Positions 37,682 to 44,710 of a DNA stretch of 44,710 bases are shown piece by piece (the first letter of the stretch is position 1; the number at the start of each line of letters is the position of its first letter). Source of the stretch: an uncultured Pseudomonadota bacterium (GTDB lineage Bacteria > Myxococcota_A > UBA796 > SXON01). The translations under genes were made by a program, and so were the position numbers. The notes below the pieces were generated by a model. That model was not told where the DNA came from, made no database searches, and saw nothing but the letters and a program-made list of their open reading frames with translations. The stretch is from positions 1 through 44,710 of the forward strand of contig CAIMSU010000252.1 of NCBI GenBank assembly GCA_903844155.1. Direction: 5' to 3'.

Positions 37682-38821
37682 ATGGCTGACCCCGTCGCCA
37701 CGCCGCCGATCGCCCTGTACGCGCCTGCCTACCCGGAGGCCGCGTGGCAGGTGCGCGCGCGGGGCGACTGCCACGTCATCGTGACCGTGGACGAGGCCGG
37801 GAACGCCGGCGCCAGCGACGTTCGCGACTGTCCCGAGCTCCTCGTCGGGGCGACCCGCGACGCCGTCACCCGCTCGGTCTTTGCGGCCGAGGACGCGCCG
37901 GACGGCGTGTTGACGAGGACGTACGCGCTCACGTTTCCCTTTCGCCTCGACCCCGGCTTTGGCCACGACTGGGTCATGACGGGGTCAGTCGCGGGCTTTG
38001 GCTGGTGCGCCTTCTGTGCCGACACGGGCGCGTTCGCCGAGAACGACGCCTTGTTCGGGTTTGGCCTGCGCGACGACGCCATCGTGAGCGAGGCGGTGAT
38101 CGGCTGGCGCGCCGGTGGATTCGAGATGGGCGGTGGGGCGGTCCGGGCGCTGTTTCCAGACGGACTGGCCACGCCAACGCTGGAGCTTGCGAGTACCTTT
38201 GTCATCGGTGAGCGCTCCGGGGTCGGGGTGCTGCCGAACTACGGGTCGCTGCGGCCGGGGCTCGGGATCGCCGTTCAGAGTCGGGTGCTGGATCGGCATG
38301 GCTTTGGCTGGCGCGTCGATCTGCACGGGGGCGTCGACGTGCGCGTCGGTTGGAACTACTACAAGGAGCTTCGACCCGACGTCGGATTGCAGGTTGGCTG
38401 GGTGTTTCCGGCGCCCGGCGCGAAAGCGGCGCTCGCCCGCGCGAACACACCGCGGGTCGAGTCGGTCGATCGGCTCTTTGTTCCGTACGTTCCGCCCCGT
38501 CCACCCCCTCCCGTCCTGCCGCCGCACGTACCGCGGCCACCGGCGATCGCCCTCCCGGCCGCGATTGTGCCCGCTGAACTGCGCGATCTCGGCGTCGCCG
38601 GGACCTGCCGCCTGCTGGTGGACGTCGATGCCGAAGGCATCCCCACGCGCGCGGAGTCCCTCGCCTGCCCGGGCCCCTACGCCGGCCCGGCCGAGGACGC
38701 GGTCATGGCGTCCCGCTTCTCGCCCGTGACGGATCCGGCTTCCGGCTCGGCCATCGCCGTGAATTTCGACGTCACGTACACGTTTGCAGCGGGCGGCGAC
38801 GGCACCCCCATGCTCCCTTGA
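37682..38821 (+). CDS. Protein with two TonB_C-like domains flanking a beta-rich region
   Basis: The 379-residue protein has a TonB C-terminal-like domain at each end: APAYPEAAWQVRARGDCHVIVTVDEAGNAGASDV near 13-47 and ELRDLGVAGTCRLLVDVDAEG near 300-320, each with its paired Cys. Between them are about 190 residues of short beta-strands rich in Gly and Trp, followed by a Pro-rich linker (PPRPPPPVLPP). TonB_C domains normally work in the periplasm, but no signal peptide is found and an in-frame stop at 37661 prevents extension. The function is unknown; a role as an outer-membrane or envelope component is an inference. Confidence 0.6.
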   Translation: MADPVATPPIALYAPAYPEAAWQVRARGDCHVIVTVDEAGNAGASDVRDCPELLVGATRDAVTRSVFAAEDAPDGVLTRTYALTFPFRLDPGFGHDWVMTGSVAGFGWCAFCADTGAFAENDALFGFGLRDDAIVSEAVIGWRAGGFEMGGGAVRALFPDGLATPTLELASTFVIGERSGVGVLPNYGSLRPGLGIAVQSRVLDRHGFGWRVDLHGGVDVRVGWNYYKELRPDVGLQVGWVFPAPGAKAALARANTPRVESVDRLFVPYVPPRPPPPVLPPHVPRPPAIALPAAIVPAELRDLGVAGTCRLLVDVDAEGIPTRAESLACPGPYAGPAEDAVMASRFSPVTDPASGSAIAVNFDVTYTFAAGGDGTPMLP

Positions 38822-38889
38822 CGTGTCGATAGCCCGATCCGCATCGGGCGCATCCGGCTCTCCCCACGGGTTGCCCTCGGCGCCGTTTC

Positions 38890-38903
38890 TGAGTAGGTGC
38901 TCA
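38890..38903. promoter_or_regulatory. Candidate TetR operator
   Basis: TGAGTAGGTGCTCA has TGAG and CTCA arms separated by 6 bases and ends 3 bases before the TetR start codon. The position suits autorepression. The arms are short, so this is a hypothesis. Confidence 0.35.
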
Positions 38904-38906
38904 ACA

Positions 38907-39518
38907 ATGGCCCGGCCCACGCGAATCTCCGAGGCCCAGGTGCTCGCAGCGGCCCGCGAGGTGTTCCTGGAGGGGGGCATTCGGGCGACGACGGCGGAGG
39001 TGGCACGGCGGGCGGGGGTTGCCGAGGGCAGCATCTTCAAGCGGTTTCCGACGAAGTTCGAGCTCTTTCGACAGGCGATGAACCTCAGTGTGGAGGAGCC
39101 TGCGTGGTTGCTCGCGCTGCCCGCGCGGGTGGGCGTGGGGGACGTACAGGACACGCTCACGGATCTTGGCACGGAGATGGTCGCCTACTTCCGTCTGGTC
39201 GCTCCGTTCATGATGATGCGCTGGTCCAACGCTGACTGTCTCGGGGGGGGCGCGTCGACACCGCCGAACCCCGCGCTGCAGCGGCTCCGCAAGCTGGCAG
39301 GCTATTTTGAGGCAGAGATGCGGCTTGGCCGGATGCGCCGGCACGATCCGGAGATCCTCGCGCGGGTGTTTGCGGGGAGCATCCAGAACTTCGTGTTCCT
39401 CGAGATCCTCGCCACCTCGCAGGAGGAGCTGCCCCTGCCGGCCCCCACCTACGTGCGCGGGCTTGTCCGCCTGTTCTGGGTCGGCGCCGCGCCAATCCCC
39501 AAGGAGTCCCTCGGATGA
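38907..39518 (+). CDS. TetR-family regulator of the efflux operon
   Basis: The 203-residue protein has the TetR helix-turn-helix (RISEAQVLAAAREVFLEGG, then ATTAEVARRAGVAEGSIFKRFPTKFELF) and a helical ligand domain. It is the first gene of an operon with a membrane fusion protein, an ABC ATPase and an ABC-2 permease, each overlapping the next, and so probably represses all four. The layout matches cecR-ybhGFSR of enteric bacteria. The ATG at 38907 fits the DNA-binding domain; a longer start at 38784 adds 41 residues from the upstream gene. Its ligand is unknown. Confidence 0.87.
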   Translation: MARPTRISEAQVLAAAREVFLEGGIRATTAEVARRAGVAEGSIFKRFPTKFELFRQAMNLSVEEPAWLLALPARVGVGDVQDTLTDLGTEMVAYFRLVAPFMMMRWSNADCLGGGASTPPNPALQRLRKLAGYFEAEMRLGRMRRHDPEILARVFAGSIQNFVFLEILATSQEELPLPAPTYVRGLVRLFWVGAAPIPKESLG

Positions 39519-40486
39519 TCCGTCGCTTCGTCATGGTCCTGATCCTCGCCGGAGGGCTCACCGCCTATTTCCTCTACCAGGCGTGGCTGGCGCGGCAGCC
39601 GTACGAGTGGAGCGGCACCATCGAGGCGCACGCGGACAACCTTGGTTCTCACGTTGGGGGGCGGGTGAAGGACGTGCTGGTCGCGGAGGGCGACAAGGTC
39701 GAGGCGGGTGCGGCGCTGGTGGTGCTGGAGCCGGGCGACCTGGACGCGCAGCGGGCGAGCGCGCAGGGGCAGATCGATCTGGCTGAGGCGGCGCTCAAAA
39801 AGCTCGAAAAGGGCGCGCGGCATGAACAGGTCGACGCGGCCCGTGCACGGGTGGACGGGGCGACGGTCGCGCTGGCGGACGCGACGACGCGGGCGACCCG
39901 GGCCGCCACGCTATTTGCCGGTGGTGCGGCGACGCAGGCAGACAGGGACTCGACGGCCGCGGCCCAGCAGGTCGCCGCGGCGAACCTGGACGCCGCGAAG
40001 AAGCAGTTGGACGAGCTCCACAACGGCGCTCAGGCCGAAGATGTGGACGCCGCGCGGGCGCAGCTCGCCATTGCCCAGGCTCGCCTGACCCAGCTTCAGG
40101 TCGCCGTCGACGAGCTGACTGTGAAGGCGCCTCGGCCCGGCCACGTCGAGGCCCTGCCCGTCCGCCCCGGCGACATCCTCGCGCCCAACGCCGTGGCCGC
40201 CACGCTCGTGGAGGACGACCAGCTCTACGTCCGCATCTACATCCCCGAGACCCAGCTCGGGCACCTGCCGGTCGGCTCGGACGTTCCCGTGACCGTCGAC
40301 GCGTTCCCCGGCCGCACCTTCAAGGGCCACGTCGACCACATCAACACGGTCGGTGAATACTCGCCGCGAAACCTGCAGACCGCGGACGAGCGGGCGGACG
40401 AGGTTTTTGGGGCGCGCGTCACCCTGGTGGAGGGCGCGGACGTGCTTCGCGCGGGGATGGCCGCGTTCCTCTCGGTGCCGAAGTGA
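39515..40486 (+). CDS. HlyD-family membrane fusion protein (YbhG-like)
   Basis: The 323-residue protein has one N-terminal membrane helix (about 5-22), a biotinyl/lipoyl-like half ([18 protein letters not shown]), a long Ala-rich coiled-coil hairpin (about 85-190) and the second lipoyl half and beta-barrel ([19 protein letters not shown]). It links an inner-membrane ABC exporter to an outer-membrane channel. Its ATG overlaps the TetR stop (ATGA), and its stop overlaps the ATPase GTG start (GTGA). No outer-membrane TolC gene is in the window. Confidence 0.9.
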   Translation: MIRRFVMVLILAGGLTAYFLYQAWLARQPYEWSGTIEAHADNLGSHVGGRVKDVLVAEGDKVEAGAALVVLEPGDLDAQRASAQGQIDLAEAALKKLEKGARHEQVDAARARVDGATVALADATTRATRAATLFAGGAATQADRDSTAAAQQVAAANLDAAKKQLDELHNGAQAEDVDAARAQLAIAQARLTQLQVAVDELTVKAPRPGHVEALPVRPGDILAPNAVAATLVEDDQLYVRIYIPETQLGHLPVGSDVPVTVDAFPGRTFKGHVDHINTVGEYSPRNLQTADERADEVFGARVTLVEGADVLRAGMAAFLSVPK

Positions 40487-41493
40487 GCGCTGACTCAGAA
40501 TCCGAGTTCGCGATCGAGGTGAACGGCCTCACCCGGCGCTTCGGGGACTTCACGGCGGTCGCGGACGTCGATCTGCGGGTGCGCCGCGGGACCGTCTACG
40601 GGCTGCTTGGCCCGAACGGATCCGGAAAGTCCACGTTGATCCGGATTCTTTGTGGCCTACTGGCCCCGACTGAGGGCTCGGCGCGGGTGCTTGGCCTGGA
40701 CGTAGCCAGGCAAGGCCCTGCCATCCGCCGGCAGATTGGCTACATGAGCCAGAAGTTCGCGTTGTACGAGGACTTGACCGTGAAGGAGAACCTCGAGTTC
40801 TACGCGCGCGTCTACGGCCTCTCGGGCGCGCGCATGCGCGAACGCATCCAGGCGACGATCGACCTCACCCACGTCGAGCCATACCTCGGGCGCCGGGCCG
40901 CCCTGCTCTCCGGCGGCTGGAAGCAGCGCCTCGCGCTTGGCGCCGCGCTCATGCACGAGCCGCGCGTCATCTTCCTCGACGAGCCGACCGCCGGAATTGA
41001 CCCCGTCGCCCGCCGGGAGTTGTGGGACCTGCTCTTCCAGCTCGCGGCCGACGGCGTCACCCTGCTCGTGACCACGCACTACATGGACGAGGCCGAGCGC
41101 TGCGGTGAAGTCGGCTATTTGTACCTGTCGAAGATGTTGGTGAGCGGCACTCCGGACCAGCTCAAGGCGCTGCCGGCGGTGAACGAGCCGGGGATGCGCC
41201 GGCTCGAGATCGTCGCGGGCGTCCCGGCGCGGTTGATGGCGTTCCTGGTCTCCTGGGCCGCCTGCGACAACGCCACGATCTTCGGGCAGGCCGTCCACGC
41301 CGTCATCGACGCGAGCCTGAGCGACGCGGCCATCGTCGCCCGCCTCGCCGAGAACGGGTTCGCCGGTGCGGTGGTCAACCCGATCCCGCCCTCGCTGGAG
41401 GACGTGTTCGTCGCCCTGACCCGCAACGCGGCACGTGAGCGCGAGCAGGCCACCGAAGGGCAGGCCACGGGCGCCGCCAGGGGAGGCGCGTAG
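40483..41493 (+). CDS. ABC exporter ATP-binding protein (YbhF-like, single domain)
   Basis: The 336-residue ATPase has Walker A GPNGSGKS (43-50), the signature LSGGWKQR, Walker B VIFLDEP and the H-loop [16 protein letters not shown] instead of LSGGQ is shared with YbhF-type exporters. Enteric YbhF has two nucleotide-binding domains, about 580 residues; this protein has one, so it must act as a homodimer. The C-terminal 100 residues form the ABC-2-associated regulatory domain. The GTG start overlaps the upstream stop, and its stop shares one base with the permease GTG start. Confidence 0.92.
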   Translation: MSADSESEFAIEVNGLTRRFGDFTAVADVDLRVRRGTVYGLLGPNGSGKSTLIRILCGLLAPTEGSARVLGLDVARQGPAIRRQIGYMSQKFALYEDLTVKENLEFYARVYGLSGARMRERIQATIDLTHVEPYLGRRAALLSGGWKQRLALGAALMHEPRVIFLDEPTAGIDPVARRELWDLLFQLAADGVTLLVTTHYMDEAERCGEVGYLYLSKMLVSGTPDQLKALPAVNEPGMRRLEIVAGVPARLMAFLVSWAACDNATIFGQAVHAVIDASLSDAAIVARLAENGFAGAVVNPIPPSLEDVFVALTRNAAREREQATEGQATGAARGGA

Positions 41494-42602
41494 TGTTCTG
41501 GAACTCCTTCCTCTCGATCATGCGCAAGGAATTCCTGCACATGACGCGCGACGCCGGCACCCTCCGCTTCGCGGTCATCATGCCCGTCTTCCAGCTCGCG
41601 CTGTTCGGCTCCATCGACCAGACCGTCAAGCACCTGCCCACGGTCGTCGTCGACCAGGACCGCTCGACCGCCAGCCGCGAGATCATCGACGGCCTGCGCG
41701 CCTCCGCCACCCTCACCATCACCAAGGTGACCTCCAACCCCCACGAGGCCCGCGACGACATGGCCGCCGGCACCGCCCGCGTGGGCGTTGTCATCCCGCC
41801 CGACTTCCACGACGATGTTGCCAAGGGCAGCGGCGCCGAATTGCTCGTGCTCATTGACGGCTCCGACTCGGCCGCGAGCGCCCAGGCCCTCGCCGCGGTG
41901 AACGGGCTGGTCGCCACGAAGAACCTCGCTTCTGTGCAAGCGGTGACCACCCGCGCCCCGCCCTTCTCCGCGCACCCGATCATCCTGTTCAACCCGGACG
42001 GTCGCACGGCCAACTACATCATCCCGGGCCTTGTCGCGGTGCTGCTCCAGATGGCGGCGATTGCCCTGGCTTCTTCGGCGATCGTGCGCGAGCGTGAGCG
42101 CGGCACCCTGGAGCAATTGCTCGTCACACCCATCGACCCGATGGGCCTCATCCTCGGAAAACTCGTTCCCTACCTGGTGTTCGGCCTCGGGCAGATGGGC
42201 CTCATCCTGTTCATCATGCGGTTCGCCTTTGGCGTCGTCATCCGCGGCAGCCTGCCTTTCCTGTTCTTGATCGCCACGATCTACCTGATCGCGCTGCTGG
42301 CGATGGCGCTGTTCGTGTCCAGTCGAGCCGCCACTCAGCAAGAGGCGTTTCAGGTCAGCCAGCTCATCGTCCTCCCCTCGATCTTCCTCTCCGGGTACAT
42401 CTTTCCGTTCGCAGGATTACCGAGGATCCTGCAGGTGATTGGCCTCTGCCTGCCCGCTACGCACATGATCGCGATCATGCGCGGCGTGGTCTTGCGCGAG
42501 GCCAACCTCACCGAGATGATGCCGCACGTGCTCGCGCTCGTGGCGATGAGCGTGGTGCTGATCGGCGTGAGCGTGCGGAGCTTCCGGAAGGTCGCGGGGT
42601 AG
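41493..42602 (+). CDS. ABC-2 type permease (YbhS/YbhR-like)
   Basis: The 369-residue inner-membrane protein has an N-terminal helix, a large extracytoplasmic domain of about 140 residues and a cluster of five helices with the ABC-2 signature (ERERGTLEQLLVTPI) and a conserved re-entrant LPSIFLSGYIFPFAGLP. It would form the transmembrane pore with the upstream ATPase, probably as a dimer, and export a drug, lipid or cation. Only one permease is encoded here, whereas ybhGFSR has two. The GTG start shares a base with the ATPase stop (TAGTG). Confidence 0.9.
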   Translation: MFWNSFLSIMRKEFLHMTRDAGTLRFAVIMPVFQLALFGSIDQTVKHLPTVVVDQDRSTASREIIDGLRASATLTITKVTSNPHEARDDMAAGTARVGVVIPPDFHDDVAKGSGAELLVLIDGSDSAASAQALAAVNGLVATKNLASVQAVTTRAPPFSAHPIILFNPDGRTANYIIPGLVAVLLQMAAIALASSAIVRERERGTLEQLLVTPIDPMGLILGKLVPYLVFGLGQMGLILFIMRFAFGVVIRGSLPFLFLIATIYLIALLAMALFVSSRAATQQEAFQVSQLIVLPSIFLSGYIFPFAGLPRILQVIGLCLPATHMIAIMRGVVLREANLTEMMPHVLALVAMSVVLIGVSVRSFRKVAG

Positions 42603-42644
42603 AACCGCGCAGGTTACCGCCCGGCCCCTCTCCCCGGGTACCCG

Positions 42645-43964
42645 ATGATCGCCACCGTCAAAGACATCGCCGCGTTCGAAGGCCAAACTGTCACGCTTTC
42701 AGGCTGGATCTACAACGTGGCCGGCAAGGGCAAGCTGCTGTTCCTGCAGCTCCGCGACGGCACGGGCATCATCCAGTGCGTCCTCAACAAGGGGACGTTG
42801 GGAGACGAGGCGTTTGACGCCGTGAAAGCGCTGGGGCAGGAGTCCAGTCTGTCGGTCGACGGGGTCGTGGTCCGCGATTCGCGTTCCAAGGTTGGGTTCG
42901 AGCTTCAGGTCTCCGCCGCCCGGGTGATCGGCCCAGCGGAAGGCTACCCGATCACGCCCAAAGAGCATGGAGATGCGTTCCTTTTTGACCACCGGCACCT
43001 GTGGTTCCGCTCCAAGGGCCCCCACGCGATCCTCCACGTTCGCCACCTGATCATCCAGGCGATCCGGAACTACTTTGATTCGCGCGGCTTTTTGCTGCTC
43101 GACAGCCCGATCTTCACGCCCAACGCCTGCGAGGGCACCAGCACGCTGTTCGAGACCGAGTATTTTGGCCGCACGGCGTACCTCTCGCAGTCCGGCCAGC
43201 TCTACCAGGAGGCCGGGGCCACCGCCTTCGGCAAGACGTACTGCTTTGGACCGACCTTTCGCGCGGAGAAGCACGACACCCGGCGCCACCTGAACGAGTT
43301 CTGGATGGTCGAGCCCGAGATCGCGTTCATCGACCTCGACGGCATCATGGACATGTGCGAGGACTTCATCGTGGAGGTGGTCGCCCACGTGCTCACGCAC
43401 GGCCGGCACCACCTCGAAGAGCTTGGCCGCGATCTTTCGGTCCTCGAGCGCGTTCAAAAACCCTTCGTCCGCATGTCGTATGACGAGGCGTGCGTCATCA
43501 TCGCCCGGTTGGCGGCCGAGAACCCCGGGCAGGATCCCCCGATCAACCCCGTCGATCCCGAGGACGACTTTGGTGCCACGCACGAGACGTGGCTGACAAA
43601 GCAGTACGACCGGCCGATCATGGTCCACCGCTTTCCCACGGTTGTCAAAGCTTTTTACATGAAGGCGGACCCCGAGAACCCCGCGCGCGCCCTGGGCGTG
43701 GACCTGCTCGCCTCGGAGGGCTACGGCGAGGTGATCGGCGGCGGGCAGCGTGAGGACAGCTACGACGAATTGGTCCGGAAGATCCACCACCATCAGCTCC
43801 CGATGGACGCCTTTGAGTGGTACCTGGACCTGCGCCGGTACGGGACCGTGCCGCACGGCGGCATGGGCGCGGGCGTCGAGCGCCTCGTGACCTGGATCTG
43901 TGGCATCCACAACGTGCGCGAGGCGATCCCGTTCCCGCGGACGGTCTCGCGGTTGACGCCGTAG
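42645..43964 (+). CDS. asnS: Asparaginyl-tRNA synthetase
   Basis: The 439-residue class IIb synthetase charges tRNA(Asn). The N-terminal OB-fold (VTLSGWIYNVAGKGKLLFLQLRDGTG) is followed by the motif-2 region FGPTFRAEKHDTRRHLNEFWMVEPE and motif 3 GGMGAGVERLVTWICGIHNVREAIPFPR. The short OB-fold and the exact ending fit AsnRS, not AspRS. A 10-bp palindrome (CGGGTACCCG, 42635-42644) touches the ATG and no ribosome site is clear, so expression may be weakly or structurally controlled. It follows the permease by 42 bases and converges with the next gene across 4 bases. Confidence 0.94.
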   Translation: MIATVKDIAAFEGQTVTLSGWIYNVAGKGKLLFLQLRDGTGIIQCVLNKGTLGDEAFDAVKALGQESSLSVDGVVVRDSRSKVGFELQVSAARVIGPAEGYPITPKEHGDAFLFDHRHLWFRSKGPHAILHVRHLIIQAIRNYFDSRGFLLLDSPIFTPNACEGTSTLFETEYFGRTAYLSQSGQLYQEAGATAFGKTYCFGPTFRAEKHDTRRHLNEFWMVEPEIAFIDLDGIMDMCEDFIVEVVAHVLTHGRHHLEELGRDLSVLERVQKPFVRMSYDEACVIIARLAAENPGQDPPINPVDPEDDFGATHETWLTKQYDRPIMVHRFPTVVKAFYMKADPENPARALGVDLLASEGYGEVIGGGQREDSYDELVRKIHHHQLPMDAFEWYLDLRRYGTVPHGGMGAGVERLVTWICGIHNVREAIPFPRTVSRLTP

Positions 43965-43968
43965 CGCC

Positions 43969-44385
43969 CTACCGGTCCCACCCGCGCTTCTTCGCCTTCG
44001 CGGCCAGGATGCCGTGCGGCTCGGACAGCTTAAAACAGAGCCAGGACGCCCACCGGTCGCCGTCGCCCTCGGGTCCGGCGTACTCGCCCGCGTCCTTGAG
44101 TCGCACGACCGCGTCGCAAAAGGCGCTCACCCACTTCGGTTTGAGGCGTCCGCGCTTGTCGAGCATCGGCCCGCATCCGGTCATCGCCGCCTGCCAGCCG
44201 CAGTCCTCCAGGTAGCCCCAGGCGCCCTCGGACATGTCCCCGATCCAGCTTTCGTACCCGAGGTCCACCAGCGGTGCGAGCCACCGCACCTCCCACCCGC
44301 CGATCCTACGGATGATCGGCAGGCGCGACCAGCATTCCTCGAACGCGGGCGAGCAGTCGTAGTCGTCGGCGGAGAAGAGGGGCAT
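43969..44385 (-). CDS. Hypothetical protein
   Basis: The 138-residue protein is not recognised. It is soluble, rich in Trp (nine) and acidic, with Cys residues spread through DYDCSP, EECWSR, EDCGW, TGCGP, FCDAV and WLCF, so disulfides or metal binding are possible but no motif is set. The ATG at 44385 sits inside an inverted repeat (GGCATGG/CCATGCC, 44381-44403), and an in-frame ATG five codons upstream (44400) is the other choice. It converges with asnS (4 bases between stops). Confidence 0.6.
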   Translation of the reverse strand: MPLFSADDYDCSPAFEECWSRLPIIRRIGGWEVRWLAPLVDLGYESWIGDMSEGAWGYLEDCGWQAAMTGCGPMLDKRGRLKPKWVSAFCDAVVRLKDAGEYAGPEGDGDRWASWLCFKLSEPHGILAAKAKKRGWDR

Positions 44386-44644
44386 GGCCGAGCGTACCAT
44401 GCCGGGTCGAGGCCCCCCTTGGGGCGAGACGCGCCGTCGCGGCTCGGCCCGGCCAGCCCTGACAGGCGCCAAATGTCGCGAATCGGATCGTGACACGGGT
44501 CAAAAGTCGCTGCTCAGTCTGCCGGCAACCCGGGCGCAGACGTCGGCGTGCGGAAGCCACGCGGCGATCGCGAATTGCAACGGTTGCTCCGTGCGCGTTG
44601 GAGCGCGGACGGCGCTGACACGAGCGGAGGCGCGGCTCCGGGCC
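44386..44644. other. Intergenic region without a recognisable gene
   Basis: About 260 bases between the hypothetical gene and the terminator show no protein with family character in any frame. Local stems (GCTCC..GGAGC near 44586-44614) and the strong plus-strand terminator just downstream suggest that a transcript ends here, which may be a non-coding RNA starting inside this region or a long read-through from elsewhere. Confidence 0.35.
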
Positions 44645-44694
44645 GCCGATCCTGGCGCTCGGAGTACCTCGCGCCAGGATCGGCGTTGATTTTT
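44645..44694 (+). terminator. Intrinsic terminator, plus strand
   Basis: GCCGATCCTGGCGC (44645-44658) and GCGCCAGGATCGGC (44671-44684) form a perfect 14-bp stem with a 12-base loop, followed five bases later by TTTTT (44690-44694). The U-run makes the orientation plus. No plus-strand gene precedes it closer than asnS, 680 bases away, whose transcript would first have to cross the opposite-strand gene. Confidence 0.8.
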
Positions 44695-44710
44695 CGGCGT
44701 TCCAAGGCCA

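Noticed and set aside
44384-44689. 101-codon plus-strand frame running into the terminator
   Set aside because: Composition is Arg/Ala/Thr shadow, no family resemblance and no ribosome site; it overlaps the terminator stem.

Overview
The window is very GC-rich (by eye about two-thirds G+C), densely packed, and bacterial. Features that point to a Myxococcota or other delta-proteobacterial-type genome are lipoproteins with D/S/T/G/A-rich spacers, a SUMF1-type lipoprotein, a PrkA kinase, a large BcrA/HgdB-type activase-dehydratase pair and TonB_C-domain proteins. This assignment is an inference from gene style, not from a marker-gene tree. No tRNA, rRNA, CRISPR array, complete insertion sequence or prophage was seen.

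Layout. 1-130: an AT-richer, non-coding edge that cuts off an SDR gene. 131-8589: minus-strand genes. Five of these (8589 to 3512: hexapeptide-repeat protein, family-2 glycosyltransferase, membrane protein, TPR protein, radical SAM protein) overlap by ATGA or lie 2 bases apart and form one operon; prkA, elbB and the broken SDR follow. 8688-9005: a small TPR gene, then a 192-bp duplicated, hairpin-rich element ending in a strong bidirectional terminator. 9417-12412: an aminotransferase diverging from glpD. 12434-16058: an SDR, a PAT/AmpG-like transporter, and a divergent gene encoding a TetR regulator fused to an HD phosphohydrolase, with a perfect 30-bp palindrome between the last two. 16071-16328: a second kind of repeated intergenic element, with a third copy at 13387. 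16351-17985: fmt and rpe. 17998-22049: a Cas4/RecB-like nuclease gene whose ATG overlaps that of a divergent SUMF1-like lipoprotein gene, then an exported SRPBCC-like protein, a ureohydrolase and a small lipoprotein. 22123-27385: a two-module BcrA/BadF-type activase and its HgdB-like partner. 27396-31854: a C39-like cysteine-protease-fold protein, two membrane proteins and Sua5. 31964-36462: a CrtC-like protein, a PaaZ/BoxD-type aldehyde dehydrogenase abutting hisS, and OsmC. 36483-38821: dnaJ and a protein with a TonB_C-like domain at each end. 38907-42602: a TetR / membrane-fusion / ABC-ATPase / ABC-2-permease operon resembling cecR-ybhGFSR. 42645-44385: asnS and an unknown gene. 44386-44710: no clear gene, but a plus-strand intrinsic terminator.

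Most genes are housekeeping (translation: fmt, hisS, asnS, sua5; carbon: glpD, rpe; stress: dnaJ, prkA, osmC). The least ordinary parts are the five-gene glycosyltransferase/radical-SAM cassette, the TetR-HD fusion with its palindrome, the two families of locally duplicated intergenic hairpin elements, and the orphan terminator at the right end.
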